From: Ottelia alismoides
Taxonomy: Eukaryota > Streptophyta > Magnoliopsida > Alismatales > Hydrocharitaceae
Direction: 5' to 3'
NCBI GenBank assembly: GCA_037367405.1
Contig: JAZKJV010001876.1
Location: 372,001 to 436,000 of the forward strand
DNA length: 64,000 nucleotides
In this document: positions 46,212-57,588 of the stretch, one piece after another
Position numbering within the stretch: the first letter of the stretch is position 1
Layout of the letters: each line of letters opens with the position of its first letter
Notes under the pieces: model-generated
What the model was told of the DNA's origin: nothing
The model's database searches: none
The model's input: only the letters and a program-made list of their open reading frames with translations
Program-made: the position numbers and the translations under genes

Positions 46212-48160
46212 GCCTTTGCTAGTCCCTTGCAAACACTTATGCAATAAGTGCAGAAAAGAAAAATAAAGAAAAGAAAAAGAAGAAAAATGGAATAAGTTTA
46301 ATTATCAAACTTGTCTTCACAAAATCGAAGTTTGGAGCTTAAGTCGGACCTTTGGAAATTTAGTGTGGGTGGAACCTTAACGAGAACCGGATTTGAAATC
46401 CAACCGCCTTCGAGAATCCCAAAACTCTGCTCAAGTCTCCTCAATAGCCAGGTCAGAAATATTTCAACTCATACGCAAACCCTTATGACTATGAATCTGA
46501 CTCGTACAATATAAGTGATGGTGGCTCTCCCCAACTAGAATGACAAAGAGACTGACTTCTCCAATATGACAACCCAATGATTCCCAATCCAACAACTCAT
46601 TCCTCTAGGAGCAGGGTATTCCCTTCTAAGTTCAACTGTGGCAACCAGCTCAAGAGGAGGGGGTGAAGAGAAGAATGGACGGTAGCCAGTGTAGCTACCT
46701 ATCCGAGGATGTAAGACCAGTGTAATTAAGTCATCCAGCTGTAGGCTCACATAATTTGACTTTGAAGCTCAAGCTTGCTTATTTGACTTTACACATATGT
46801 ACACTCCGGTAGGCATTTTTATTTTTGTACAGGCCTGTCCACTTTTTTGGAGTTTTTGCTTTTTACAAAAAAATTTTTTGAATACTATATACAACAGCAT
46901 TTACATAGGGAGTTTTTCCTCTTGAGCCAGTAGACTATCCCTCTTTTGAAGCTTTATTGCAACCCACAATCTCATGTCCTCGAAACTCATCATCACTGGA
47001 CGGGTTGGGATGCACTTCCCTCCCTAGAGGAGGACAAGTGTTTCCACCTGTGTGCGTCTCATACCGGCAAATCCAACCCCCTCACCACTCCAACTGAGTT
47101 GAGCCAAATGAAAGGTGCAGGTGTCCAAGTTAGGTCATTATCAACAAGAGTCATGTGTGTGCTCCGAAATACTCTACTTAGGCAGTCAAGAATCCATCGA
47201 ACCAAGTCTCGTGATCCTCAAAGAATTAAGTCAACTAAACCTGAAGTACCTCAATTCCAGCTCCTATAAGGTTCCTGTTAATTAGGTAGATTTAAGGTCC
47301 AACCAAGCTCCAATCTTCGGATTTTACTTAGACTCGTTCAATTATCAAACTCAACCCGAAAAATGCTCATGCTATGCAAATGCAGAAAATATTTTTGTGA
47401 TGCAATTTTCAAAGAAAGATGATGCATATGCATTTTTTGGATTCTTCAAAAAGATTTTTCAAATGTTTTTGAATTTTAATTTTGCAAATGTTTTTGGGAT
47501 TTTTGAAAACAAAAGGGTTTTGGCCAAAAACTAGGTACAACTATTTACATGAGAATGCGTCTTGTATTTACAAGAAGTGGATTTTAAATAATTTACAAAG
47601 GGTAAGTGGTCAATTTTATAGGGATATACATAGAGAATTTTAGGTGTGATGCAAGTATTCCTCAAACTTATTTGACAAAGGTTTTTCAAACCATTTTGAA
47701 AACTATAGTCCAAAATAATTTTTACAAACAATTTTTTTTACAATCATGTACACACATTTGAAAATCATTTTTCAAAGGTTTTCCAAACAGTGTATATAGG
47801 TTTTTCAAATATTTTTTCAACCATTTTTCAAACCATTTGCAAATCCTTTTTCAAACCTTTTTATCTCATACAAAGAAAATAATTTTACAATCAAAATATT
47901 TTTACAAAGGTTGAAAACATGTAACAAAACATTTTCCAAATAGTTTTCAATAAATTTTCAAAAGAATTTTCAAACTATTTTTCAAACATTTTGCAAAAAA
48001 TATTTTCACCTGATTTATTAATCAGTAAGTACAAAAAGAATTTGTGGAATAATCACATCTTTTTATTAATGATTTTAATGACTTTTATAGGTATAATTAG
48101 CCATATTTATTAGTAAAAATACAAAACTACGAGTTATGGCTAAAGTATATACATAATATA
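46212..48160 (-). other. gypsy1 3' untranslated internal segment
   Basis: Non-coding; 46520-46750 is conserved with gypsy3. From about 47440 to 48010 it is dominated by imperfect repeats of TTTTCAAA(C). No protein motif. Confidence 0.65.
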
Positions 48161-48303
48161 TACGACCCCCCTATACTTAGCTTGAGTTATGTCCTCATAG
48201 ATCAGAGAGAAAAGAGAAGACATAACTCGTACTGAGTATAGAATAGTCTAATGAATAAATGAATAAAGGATGAATGAACGAATGAGAAGTCGACCGTCCC
48301 CCC

Positions 48304-48773
48304 TATACTTAGGATCAAATTTATCCTAAGTATAACAGACTGTACACAAAGCAGGGAGGGTCAAGGGTGGGAATGAACAGATCGTACTCAGACTGTCTCC
48401 CCCTATACTTAGGGTAAGATATTTCTAAGTATAGACAAGAAGAGGAGACAGTGGAGAGGATCAAAGAATGGAGAAACTTGGGGTGCACACACCCTATACT
48501 TAGGATAGAGTACGTCCTAAGTATAGAAAACTGTCTACAAGGGGCGACACCTTTCTGATAGATACAGAAGATAGAAAAGGAAAAGAAGAAAAGGAGAAAA
48601 GGAGAAAAGAGATGAAAGACGGAAGAAGATAGAAAAGAAGGTATGCATCACTCCCCCTATACTTAGGGTAAAAGAAGCCCTAAGTATAGGCAACAACAGG
48701 AGTGAAAGACGGAACGATGAATGAACACTCAGCTCGTCCACCCCCCTATACTTAGGACAAAGTACGTCCTAAG
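48304..48773 (-). repeat. gypsy1 hairpin array with polypurine-tract-like arms
   Basis: Five inverted repeats with arms of the type CTATACTTAGG/CCTAAGTATAG and 5-12 base loops: 48304-48334 (12-bp perfect), 48403-48434 (10 bp), 48494-48526 (12 bp perfect), 48656-48690 (13 bp perfect), 48751-48773 (8 bp). On the minus strand the second arms run into G-runs, giving CCTAAGTATAGGGGG, the same purine word as the true polypurine tract. A lone arm is at 48166-48175. The last hairpin overlaps the stop of the protein frame. Confidence 0.85.
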
Positions 48774-50769
48774 CAAAGCAAACACGAGGATGGATGGATG
48801 AGCAATACGGGAGGGAGACAGATATGAACAAAAGAGAATGTACAACAGGATGGATGTACAGAGGGTCAAGAAGGTCGAAAGCAAACCTTCTTGCGAACCG
48901 CTGAGGAATAGATCTGGTGTGGTGCAGGTCGACATCAGGGTCCTCAGATGATGCAAACTGATCAGGGTCGACAAGGTGATGGTCCTCAGAGGCTCTATGG
49001 TGTGAAGGCACAGACGGGGTAGTGGAAGAAGTACGACTAGGTCCGGCCTTGGGAGTCTCGCTAGTATCAAAGTGAAAAGGGATGAACTCATCCTCATCGG
49101 AAGAAGTGTACTCTGTGTCGTCTTGCGAGGTCTCGTCCAGGTCAAAACCAAAAGGAGCAAACTCTTCAGTGGAAGTAGTCGAACTCTGTTCGTCCTCAAT
49201 AATCTCGAGCGGATCATCTTTCTCATCAAAAGGCCCAAATTCTCGAATAAAAGCAACTAAATCAAATTCGGCCTTTGGCTCATTCGAATCTAACTGAACA
49301 GGAGCGGACTCATCGGTGAAAGTAGTCAAATCATGTCCGCCCTGTCTAGTCTCTAAATCTGCCCTCTGCTCAATGGTGTCAATCGTGTAGATCCCGCGGA
49401 TGTCATCAACACAACGCCAAGTCCAAGAAGAAGGAACTCCGAGGTCCATGCTTTCCAAGTCTTCCTCCTTGGAGAGGAATTCTTGGGTCTCAGTGGAATC
49501 TAATAAGCAACAAAATTCTCTGATAGTCTCGTCAAGGTCATGGTCCTCAGGGTCAACCAAGATAGGTGTAGTCACATCAGGTGCAAGTCTCTGGTCAGCA
49601 GTCTGTGTGGTTATCAACACTTCACTTTCGGCAACAGGACGGAAGTGAATCTCTCCTAATCCGTAATCAATAATGACCCTCGTAGAGGCGAGGAATGGTC
49701 ATCCCAGGATGATTGGAGAGTGCTCCCCTGTGGAGGTCTCCATGGGCAATACGACAAAATCAACATGGCGACTCATGCCTTGAATCGATATGATGCCGTT
49801 TTCAAGGATACCCTTCAGCCTCTTGATAGATCCATCAGCAAACTGAACGATCATCCTGGTTTTCTTTAGAGGCCCTAAGTGAAGAGACTGTACCAGCGAG
49901 AAGGGTAATATGATAATCGAAGCACCGCCGTCGAGGAGAGCGTGATCACATGTGTGGTCAGATATGGTGCAACTAATGAAAGGTGTGGCATTGTTCTTTT
50001 TCCTAGGAATGGGCCACTGTGTGATGGCGTGGGCAGTGGCCATGGTCAAAATATGATGCTCAGATATGGTCCTCCGCTTTCTCTTCTTGGGAAGAGGAAC
50101 AGATAAATCAGTCATGGCCTGCTGAAGTGGGGCACGGATAATCCCATGAATAGTGGCCACCACTTCAGGTTCAGTCAACATTTTTTATAATTTTTGGACA
50201 TCCTCCATACAAGGGAGGAAGTCAAAATCAGCATCTACATGAGGCATGCCAAGAGCAGTCTGTACATCGGCATCCTCGGGGTCAAAGGTTGGACAAGGAG
50301 TGAAAGGTTGTGCGGTCAAAGGGTCTGGCAAGTGGGCACTCTCCTCACAGTATGAATCAACCAAGGGTCTCCCGAACTCTTTTTGGATTTTTAAAATTTT
50401 ATCATTTTTGTATTTTGGGCGATTGCAAGCTCTCATGGAAATCCTCGAGTGAACCCATATCATCAAATGGTGGAATATCATGGTCGCTCTTATTTGTGCT
50501 AGTGAGGTGGTCAGTCTTATGTCTCATATGGTCCATCATCTGGGTCAAGTGCTCAAGGGTGGACTCCATGAAAAGTGACTCCATCATCTCAGTCTCGGAT
50601 GGATGCGGAGGTAATGGTGGATGTGGGTAGAAGTTCGAGTCCTGATACTGCGGCTGAAGCGGATATGTACAAAAGTCAGGAGCAAAGTCATCCTGGAAAA
50701 AGGAGGTGGACCGACTGGAGTAAACGACGGATCCGCAAAGTCCAGATAAAAGATGCTCCGGGGGTCCAT
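48769..50769 (-). pseudogene. gypsy1 ORF: protease-like domain with acidic repeat tail, broken
   Basis: Starts near ATG 50769 (MDPRSIFYLDFADPS). Two frameshifts follow, near 50700 and 50400, in a proline/glutamine-rich part (FAPDFCTYPLQPQYQDSNF) typical of the region after capsid in related gag proteins. A stop after VQKL (about 50188) precedes the frame 50181-49702. That frame has a basic patch PKKRKRR (residues 32-38) resembling a nuclear signal, and a retropepsin-like motif LLDGGASIIILPFSL (about residue 84). It ends ILG then TGA (49699-49701) where relatives have ILGRPFLA, so CGA became TGA. The same frame continues to 48769 with an acidic tail. No capsid, reverse transcriptase or integrase. 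Confidence 0.75.
49075..49320 (-). repeat. In-frame ~25-residue acidic repeats in the gypsy1 protein
   Basis: Four degenerate units with starts at 49075, 49150, 49228 and 49297, spacings 75, 78 and 69 bases, all multiples of three. Each encodes a variant of an EFxPF core (EFIPFHFD, EFAPFGFD, EFGPFDEK, ESAPVQLD) in an acidic, Ser/Thr-rich setting. Confidence 0.75.
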
Positions 50770-52100
50770 CTCGAAACAAGAGAAAAATGATAGTAGGGAG
50801 AGCACGATGGTCAAATCAAGAGAGTGAAGAAGATGGCGCAAATACGCAGAAGTGATCTAGAATGCACACAAGCAATCACAAGCAAACTCACACAAAACAA
50901 ACCCTCAATTTACCTACTCAATTCGGTAGAGACCGAAAATGCGGTCTTTTTATCTTGTCTATTTTAGAGTTAGGTGAGAAGTCCAAAATTGCACAAACAA
51001 TTTGGGGGCTGAATGGGATTTGGGCACTATCCTTATTGTGTGCGCGAGCAAATAAAAACGAGGATAATGAGGGGATTACTCGCCCCAAGACAAGATTTTC
51101 TTTTTGGTTGATTTTAGGGTCAAGTAATGTTAGCAGTCCCAACTTTATTGGTTATCACTTTTTTTGGTTTTTTAGTGAGAATGCACGAGCCTATCGGGGA
51201 ATCAATTCCACTTAGCACCTAGGTGATCAAAATCAGAGGGAGAGTCGGAAAAGCAATGCAAGCAGCAAAAACGATAATGAATGCTAAAGCGTAAATGCTC
51301 AGGTTGCCTCCAGCACTCTACATGCAAAGATGCTCAGCAGAATTGAAACCGATCTATATGCAAATGCAAGCCAATGAAATCGCCCTAAGTTTCAGAAATT
51401 GCTATTAACGTGAAGAACTGATGCTAATGACTTAGAATAAAATCAAAGTATCCGGTCTTGGAGCCTCCTCGGTGCCGACCAAGGCGGGTCCTACACACAC
51501 TGTATGGAGGACTCTCGCGATGCGGTGGTTCCGTGACTAAGTGAGAAGCAATTAAAAATTTGACTAAGTCCAAACGAATCTATAGGCACAGGCAAATATA
51601 TTAAGTGTTTGGCCTTAATCTATCGACAAGAAACTCCTAAATATAAGGGCTCAATCACACAAAATAAAGAAAACAAAACCGAAAAATAAAATAAAAAATG
51701 CGAAGGAAAATCGTGAAAAACGCAGTGAGCCCCCAAGTGAACAATCACTTGGAAATTGGGCCCGAAAGTTCAAAGTCCTGAGTACATGTATTATTACAAA
51801 TAGAGAGGTCTCTCTCTCACTTAAATTACAAAAATAAATGCACAAAAAATAGAGTGCTCAAACTTTGTCTTCAAAATCCTCCAAGTCTTTCTTTGTGCTA
51901 GGCTAAAGCCACCTCACGTGGGTGCGAAGGTGCTCCAAGAGGGGCTCCTCCCTCGATCCGCGTACCCCACAAAAAATCCAAACAAGGAGAGTGGTCAGAC
52001 AATTCAACAAAGTATATCAAATAAAGGAGAAAAATGATGGAGCAAAAATATAGACAAATAATTACAAGCACAAGCAAAAACCCAAACTAAGCGTTGTTGC
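50770..52100 (-). other. gypsy1 leader
   Basis: Non-coding leader between primer site and ORF, conserved with gypsy3 (1-1200) and gypsy2 (58240-59400), notably 51300-51340 and 51360-51680. The frames at 50862-51215 and 51651-51845 are not conserved. Confidence 0.75.
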
Positions 52101-52118
52101 TCCCCAGCAACGGCGCCA
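52101..52118 (-). promoter_or_regulatory. gypsy1 primer binding site (Asp-tRNA type)
   Basis: Minus strand TGGCGCCGTTGCTGGGGA, two bases from the LTR. It differs by one base from the Asp-tRNA-complementary site usual in Athila elements. Confidence 0.85.
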
Positions 52119-52120
52119 TT

Positions 52121-55100
52121 TGTTGAACGAGATTTTTCACGGGTCTAAAATACGTCTCACACAAGGCGGAGACCCAGTCGCTGTGGCGACCCGCAAGAAA
52201 TCCCAATTCAAACAACAATTAACCCACAACAAGTAATTCAAGCAATGAAAGTAAATGTGCGGAGTTAAAATTTATTATAACTCTACAACAAAGAGGTATT
52301 TATAAAATTTGGTAAAAATAAGAAAAATTCAGGAAGTAAAATGTTTTTGGTCTTTTTATAATTTTATAATGTTTTTGTGATTTTTCTAAATTTTTTTTAA
52401 TTTTTTAGTATTCTGAAAGGTAAAAATACTAAAAAATAATAAACTAAGATGCTGGCCGAAATTAAAATGAGGATGAGAAATACCAAACAGTGCCTAAAAT
52501 TCCTCAAATTAATTTTAATTGAAAGATAATTAATCAAAGAAAATACAGGGACTGAAACTGGATTTTTAGGATGCTTGTAGAATTTTTAATATTTTATAAA
52601 GTTTTTTGGGGATTTATAATTTTTAGGATTTTTCTTTTGTATTTTCTAGTGATTTTTTGACTGAAGTTAAAAGGCACTAAAATAGGCCAAATATATTTTT
52701 TTGAGAATTTTCTGAGATGTTTTTATAATTTTTGTTGGTTTTCTAATGCAAACAGTAGCAAAAATGCATGTTTTTGAATTTTTATAATATTAAAATGTAA
52801 TAAAAATGCAAAACAAAAATATGACGTGATAATATAATGCCGCAGGAACCTATGGTAATTTTTTGGTGATTTTTGGAATTTTATAGATGCATGCAATAAA
52901 TAGGGAACGCTTAAAAAAACACAAGGCCAGATAAGGTTATAAATGTAAATACGCAAAAGTTCAGGGGCCTAAGCGCAATTTTATCACAAATAAATAACGA
53001 ATTAAACATGTTCCAGGACTGATTGCAAATAGCCCAAAGATAAAGGATATCCTTGCAAAATCTCCAACGTCCACGTGCACAAGGCACGCACCCTTGTAGG
53101 GGTATATATGAAAATACAAAAACTTTGAGGACTATACTACAAATTTTCTAAAAATAATACACTAGTTATGCAAGTTCCTAGACTGGTTATAAATACAGAA
53201 GGTCGCAAAATACCCCGCCCCCTCACACGAGCATGTCACATGAGGTGACGTGGCCAGAGACAATTGGCAATTATCAAAAACACTGGGGGCGAATTGTAAA
53301 ACGTACACAATTAATATAACAACAGAGGAAAGTTTGCTGGCTAATTATCAAATACAAAAATGCCTGGGTGAAAATTTGCAAAATACCCAAGCAAGGGTGT
53401 TGGCGGACGGCTTGATCTGCTTCACTTATGCCACGCGTCACTCGCGCGCGCCTCGATACCGCTTCGCCCATTGACGGTCGAGATTAGAAGAGCTCTGGTT
53501 GAACTGACGGCCGACAACGTGCACGATCCTACGACCACTACTTTGTCTGACACGAATTGGAGATCCAACGGCTCCTGGCAAGGCCTGAAGAACGCATGAA
53601 GAACTCGCCGTGGGCGAATTTGAAATCATTGCAGATCGCTCCTCCGACATCTCCTGAGCTGCAGATGATCTCAATGGGCTCCGTCTTCAGTCGTGCATCT
53701 CCCAGAGTCACGAGAGAGATCGGAGGGCCACGGGGCGACCGCTCGGTGACTTGATGGTGTTCCGGCGACCTAGAGCTGTTCTTGGGCAAAAAGACGAGGC
53801 ACATATGACTCTCTTAGGTCCTGCAAGTGACAAGAAAATGTAGCAGCAAAAAGAATGCAGAGCCCGAGGAAGGGAGGCGGATGTGGAGTGGATGATGGTC
53901 GCAGCTCAAGAGCTCAGGCTAGGTGTTGGAAACGGGGAGCTACTCAACTGCTTAATTAAATGATAAATAAATTCACTAAGTTACGGCTGGGGCTAAACTA
54001 TCTAAGATGGCAAGAAAGAAAACATGAAACAACCTCGATTGGTCGGGAAAACCAAGAGATGAACCATCACGTCGGCGTGCGACGGAGGTAGCGGAGATCC
54101 CTCAAAACCACTCCCCTCGATCACCATGGGTGGCTGGCGTGGATGCTGTCACCATCCACGTTTGCTTGAGCACAAGAGGCTAGAGGAAAGGGGCAAAAAG
54201 AGACTCAGAGGGAAGAAGGAGGTGACAGGGGCTTTTTGAATAAGTGAAGGATGCGACTCGAAGATCAAGGTGTAGCAGAGGATTCAGCGACCCAATCCTC
54301 GAAAAAACCTATAGGCGTGAATCATGGTTCAATGGTGATGAAAAGTCATGAAGGGTCGAACATGAGATGGTGAAAGTATGCATCTCGAAAAAACCGCGAA
54401 ATCGGCCAAAAACCACATTCTGACAAGGCTGCAGAGGAAGAGTCAGTTGACCCGCGGTCAACTGTCAGACTCACCTGGTTGGTCCACGTGGACCAACCAG
54501 GAAAAAACCTCTAAAATACTTTGTAAATTAGATTAAAAATAATAAATGATTTTAATTATTTTTATGAGGTTTATAATTACAAATTACCTTTTATAGCCTC
54601 ATATAGGTATATACATCTATATATTTTAATATTTTGTTTTTATTTTATGTATTTAATTAATGTATTTTGGATTATTATTTTATATATTTATAAAGTGTTT
54701 CTATACACTAAATATATTTTTATTTCATTTTTCTGATATATTTTGTACACTTAATAAAATAGGAATAGTAATTGTATAAGTGTACTTATAAGTATTATTC
54801 TTAGGTATTATTTACAACTATTTTATTTTTGTCTTTTATTTAAGTTTTTATTCCTGTTTTAATGTACATATATATTAAAAATAATATTTACAAAATTTTA
54901 AAAAATATAAAATTATAAAAATAATGAATAAATAATAAAATGAATATTTTAATCTGTACAAGTATACGAGTGGGGCCCAAAACTCAACTTTCAAACCGTA
55001 ACTCCGAAAAATATGAAACCACCTTAATTAAATAGCTTGTTTGAAATTATATACAATTAAAGGTGATTTTGGTGCATTTCTAGTTTTTATTTGCGAGATA

Positions 55101-55591
55101 CAGGTCTGGGAAGTTGGGATTCTGGAATCTTATTCAGATCATAACTTTTTATCTATGCATTATTTTTGGGTAAAATCAATTTTGTATTTGTATTTTTAAA
55201 ATTATCTACAACTTTCATGTTCAAAGTTTCTTTATTTGATGTATAAAAAGTGGAACCAAAAATAGGTCCCAAAATGAATAAAGAATGGGTTAAAATAAAA
55301 GGGGGTTTTATTGTATTTTGACCCTTATCCCCCCTACTTTATTCCTTGTCGACCTAGTCATCGAGATGCCTAGGTCTCGGGGTTTCGGGTCATAACATAT
55401 TTACAATATTTTATTCTTTTTCTTTTCTTTTCTTTATTCCATAATTTTGGCTTTAAAAACTGCATTTTATACACTATTTACACAATGATGCATGAAAGCT
55501 AAAATGCCTAAATTAAGCCTATTTACATGCATTTAGTAGGGTTTTTAAGGCCAAAATGATATAATAAATATGATGAAATGTAGATTCATCA
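52121..55591 (-). repeat. gypsy1 5' LTR
   Basis: 3471 bases, same ends as the 3' LTR. It lacks about 290 bases found at 20350-20638 (joint near 52294). Keeps both palindromes. The region near 55116 is the unoccupied target of copia C. Confidence 0.9.
54444..54500. promoter_or_regulatory. Paired palindromes with W-box and G-box cores (5' LTR copy)
   Basis: Same as 22781-22838: TTGACC inverted repeat at 54444-54464 and a 26-bp palindrome centred on CCACGTGG at 54475-54500. They are intact although the surrounding LTRs have diverged. Confidence 0.6.
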
Positions 55592-55596
55592 ATGAC
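55592..55596. other. Target-site duplication of gypsy1, right copy (ATGAC)
   Basis: Matches 20180-20184 exactly. Confidence 0.95.
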
Positions 55597-57588
55597 CTAA
55601 CCAAGGTCTATACACCGGTGCACTGGTATGCATGTAATGGCATATGAGTAATACGATATCTCAAAGGGATCATACAGGTTCACTTATGAACCGGAAGACA
55701 TGAGCTCACTCATGAGGTATTGGGACCGATCAAATTCCATGCATGGTCGTTGTGCTTTGGAAGCATGACATGAATTTGAAGGTATGATATATGCTTTGGG
55801 AAAGCATATGATCGATACCGATTCCCAATGACCAAGATTGAGAAACTTGGTGATCAAACCCTGAAGAAGACAGTGTAAAATTGATCTTGATCTTCATGTT
55901 GATCATAGGTCTTCCAGTATGCAGGATATACATGTATTAGGAATACCTGAGGGTGATGTGATCATAAATGATTGTATAACCATGAAGCTTCCATTATGAG
56001 GGAGTGATGAAACAGGTCTGGATTTTAGTGACTCCTCTCAATAGAGAAGCAATCTGATCTTGGTCGAAGTGTTGGACATTGGTCTGAATGAGATTCAGTT
56101 TCAATGAGAAGATTAGATTTGCAGTCTTGATTCAATCAAGCATCTATGGAAGGTTGGTAAGATCTGGATTTGAGATGAGATCTCAACATCCAAGTCACTA
56201 TACGTGGAACAATACAATCTCCATGTCCTTATCTCCAAGTATCTGCGGAGAAAGCACATTATTCTCGAAGGGATTCAAGAATAATTCATTTGATGAATTA
56301 TGTATCCAAGCAACAAGAAAATGATAATTAAATGAGATTTTATTATCAATTATAATATGAATAAGATTCATATTATGAGAATGATTGTCCAAGATAATTA
56401 GATGAGATTTGATTATCAAGGATTACACATTATAGCTAGTGTTATCCATGATATCTGTGTATATATATATATTATAAATGTGATTTATAATATATTAGAG
56501 AGAGAAGAACTTTGTAAATAACATTTGTTAATTATTAATGTGAATTGGATTCACATTAAGTAATTAATTGGAAATGTAGTTTTAAATTAGTTTGGGTTGT
56601 GAATATGATTCACATATTTTCAATGGCATGATTGAAATATTCACAAATTAATTTGGAATTAATTTGGTGGATATTTTTGTGATAATATTTATTGAAAATT
56701 TATTAAGGAATAATGGATAAAATAAAGAGGAGATAAATCACCACAAATAGGTGGCGTCACCTATAGGTGACGCCCCCTATTTTGGGCGGTGATTTATTAT
56801 TCTCTCTTTATTATCTTGTTATCTCTTAGTAATTGATTTATGTTAAATTACATTATGTTTATGATAATGCAACATATGTTTGATTTAATATAAGTTAATG
56901 TTGTTGATTTTTAACCAACAACAATCATGGCCATTGATTGATGCATGGATCAACCTATCTGTTGGATTTATGTATCCCATGGATTGAGATCCATTGGATA
57001 CCAAACTAATATATAAGGAGGGCAACCCTAGCCCTTTCAAGGTACATGTTCAAGAGTAGTACACGCCTACAACTCTCTCTCTCTCTCTCTCTCTCATTCT
57101 CGCCTACTCTCTCCCTCTCCATTTTAAGGTGGTCGTCCATCTTATGTATTGAGAGAGCTTCTTGCCTTCACCTTCGACGACTCGAGGATCTCCATCTTCT
57201 TTGGGGATACTTGCTCTAGAGGAAGATGACGGATTTCGTTGGACGAAATCAAGGGACTCTAAGCTTTGATCTTCATCGAGGATTGCAGGAGGAACACGTC
57301 TCATCACCGCACTCGCAAGTGGCATCTTCGTGGATCGGACTTGAGACAGGAGGATCTATTGCTTTAGAGATCTCGTGATCGCAACCACGCTTCAAGAGGT
57401 ATTTCTAATACTTTGTGGTTTGATGAAACGATCCAAGAAATATTATCGTGATCATGTGGTTTCATCACTTGATCAAAAAAATTTTAATTTCCGCTACATC
57501 TAGCGACTAGTGTGACTAGTCACCCCGACCGCATGAGATGCAATCAACACGCTTCTGTGATGCGCTTGAGGATTCTCAATATCCTTCA
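55597..57588 (+). repeat. LTR E (solo copia LTR), right part
   Basis: Continues 19631-20184 to the end ATATCCTTCA. U3 hairpin 56735-56795, with a perfect 22-bp palindrome at 56753-56774. TATA-like TATATAA at 57010-57016, CT tract 57076-57094. It is followed directly by gypsy2, with no primer site, so it is a solo LTR. Flanks CCAAT (left) and CGAAC (right) match at only three of five positions. Confidence 0.85.

Larger units (their letters stand above)
20185..55591 (-). mobile_element. gypsy1: large non-autonomous Athila-like element holding copia C and B
   Basis: Complete LTR element on the minus strand with a perfect 5-bp TSD ATGAC (20180-20184 and 55592-55596). 5' LTR 52121-55591, Asp-tRNA-type primer site 52101-52118, leader, one broken protein frame (48769-50769), hairpin array, polypurine tract 46199-46211, and 3' LTR 46198 down to 20185. 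The 3' LTR is split by copia C. Without the insertion the internal region is about 5.9 kb. No capsid, reverse transcriptase, RNase H or integrase is encoded, so it depends on another element. The two LTRs differ by many substitutions and indels, so it is older than copia B. Confidence 0.9.

Noticed and set aside
48729..49256. 175-codon minus frame, leucine-rich
   Set aside because: Shifted reading of the acidic tail; the true frame is 50181-48769, supported by the protease motif and in-frame repeats.
50862..51215. 117-codon + frame
   Set aside because: Opposite strand of the gypsy1 leader, not conserved in gypsy2 or gypsy3.
55105..55591. Second copia C insertion site
   Set aside because: It is the unoccupied allele of the site in the other gypsy1 LTR; no copia sequence is present.
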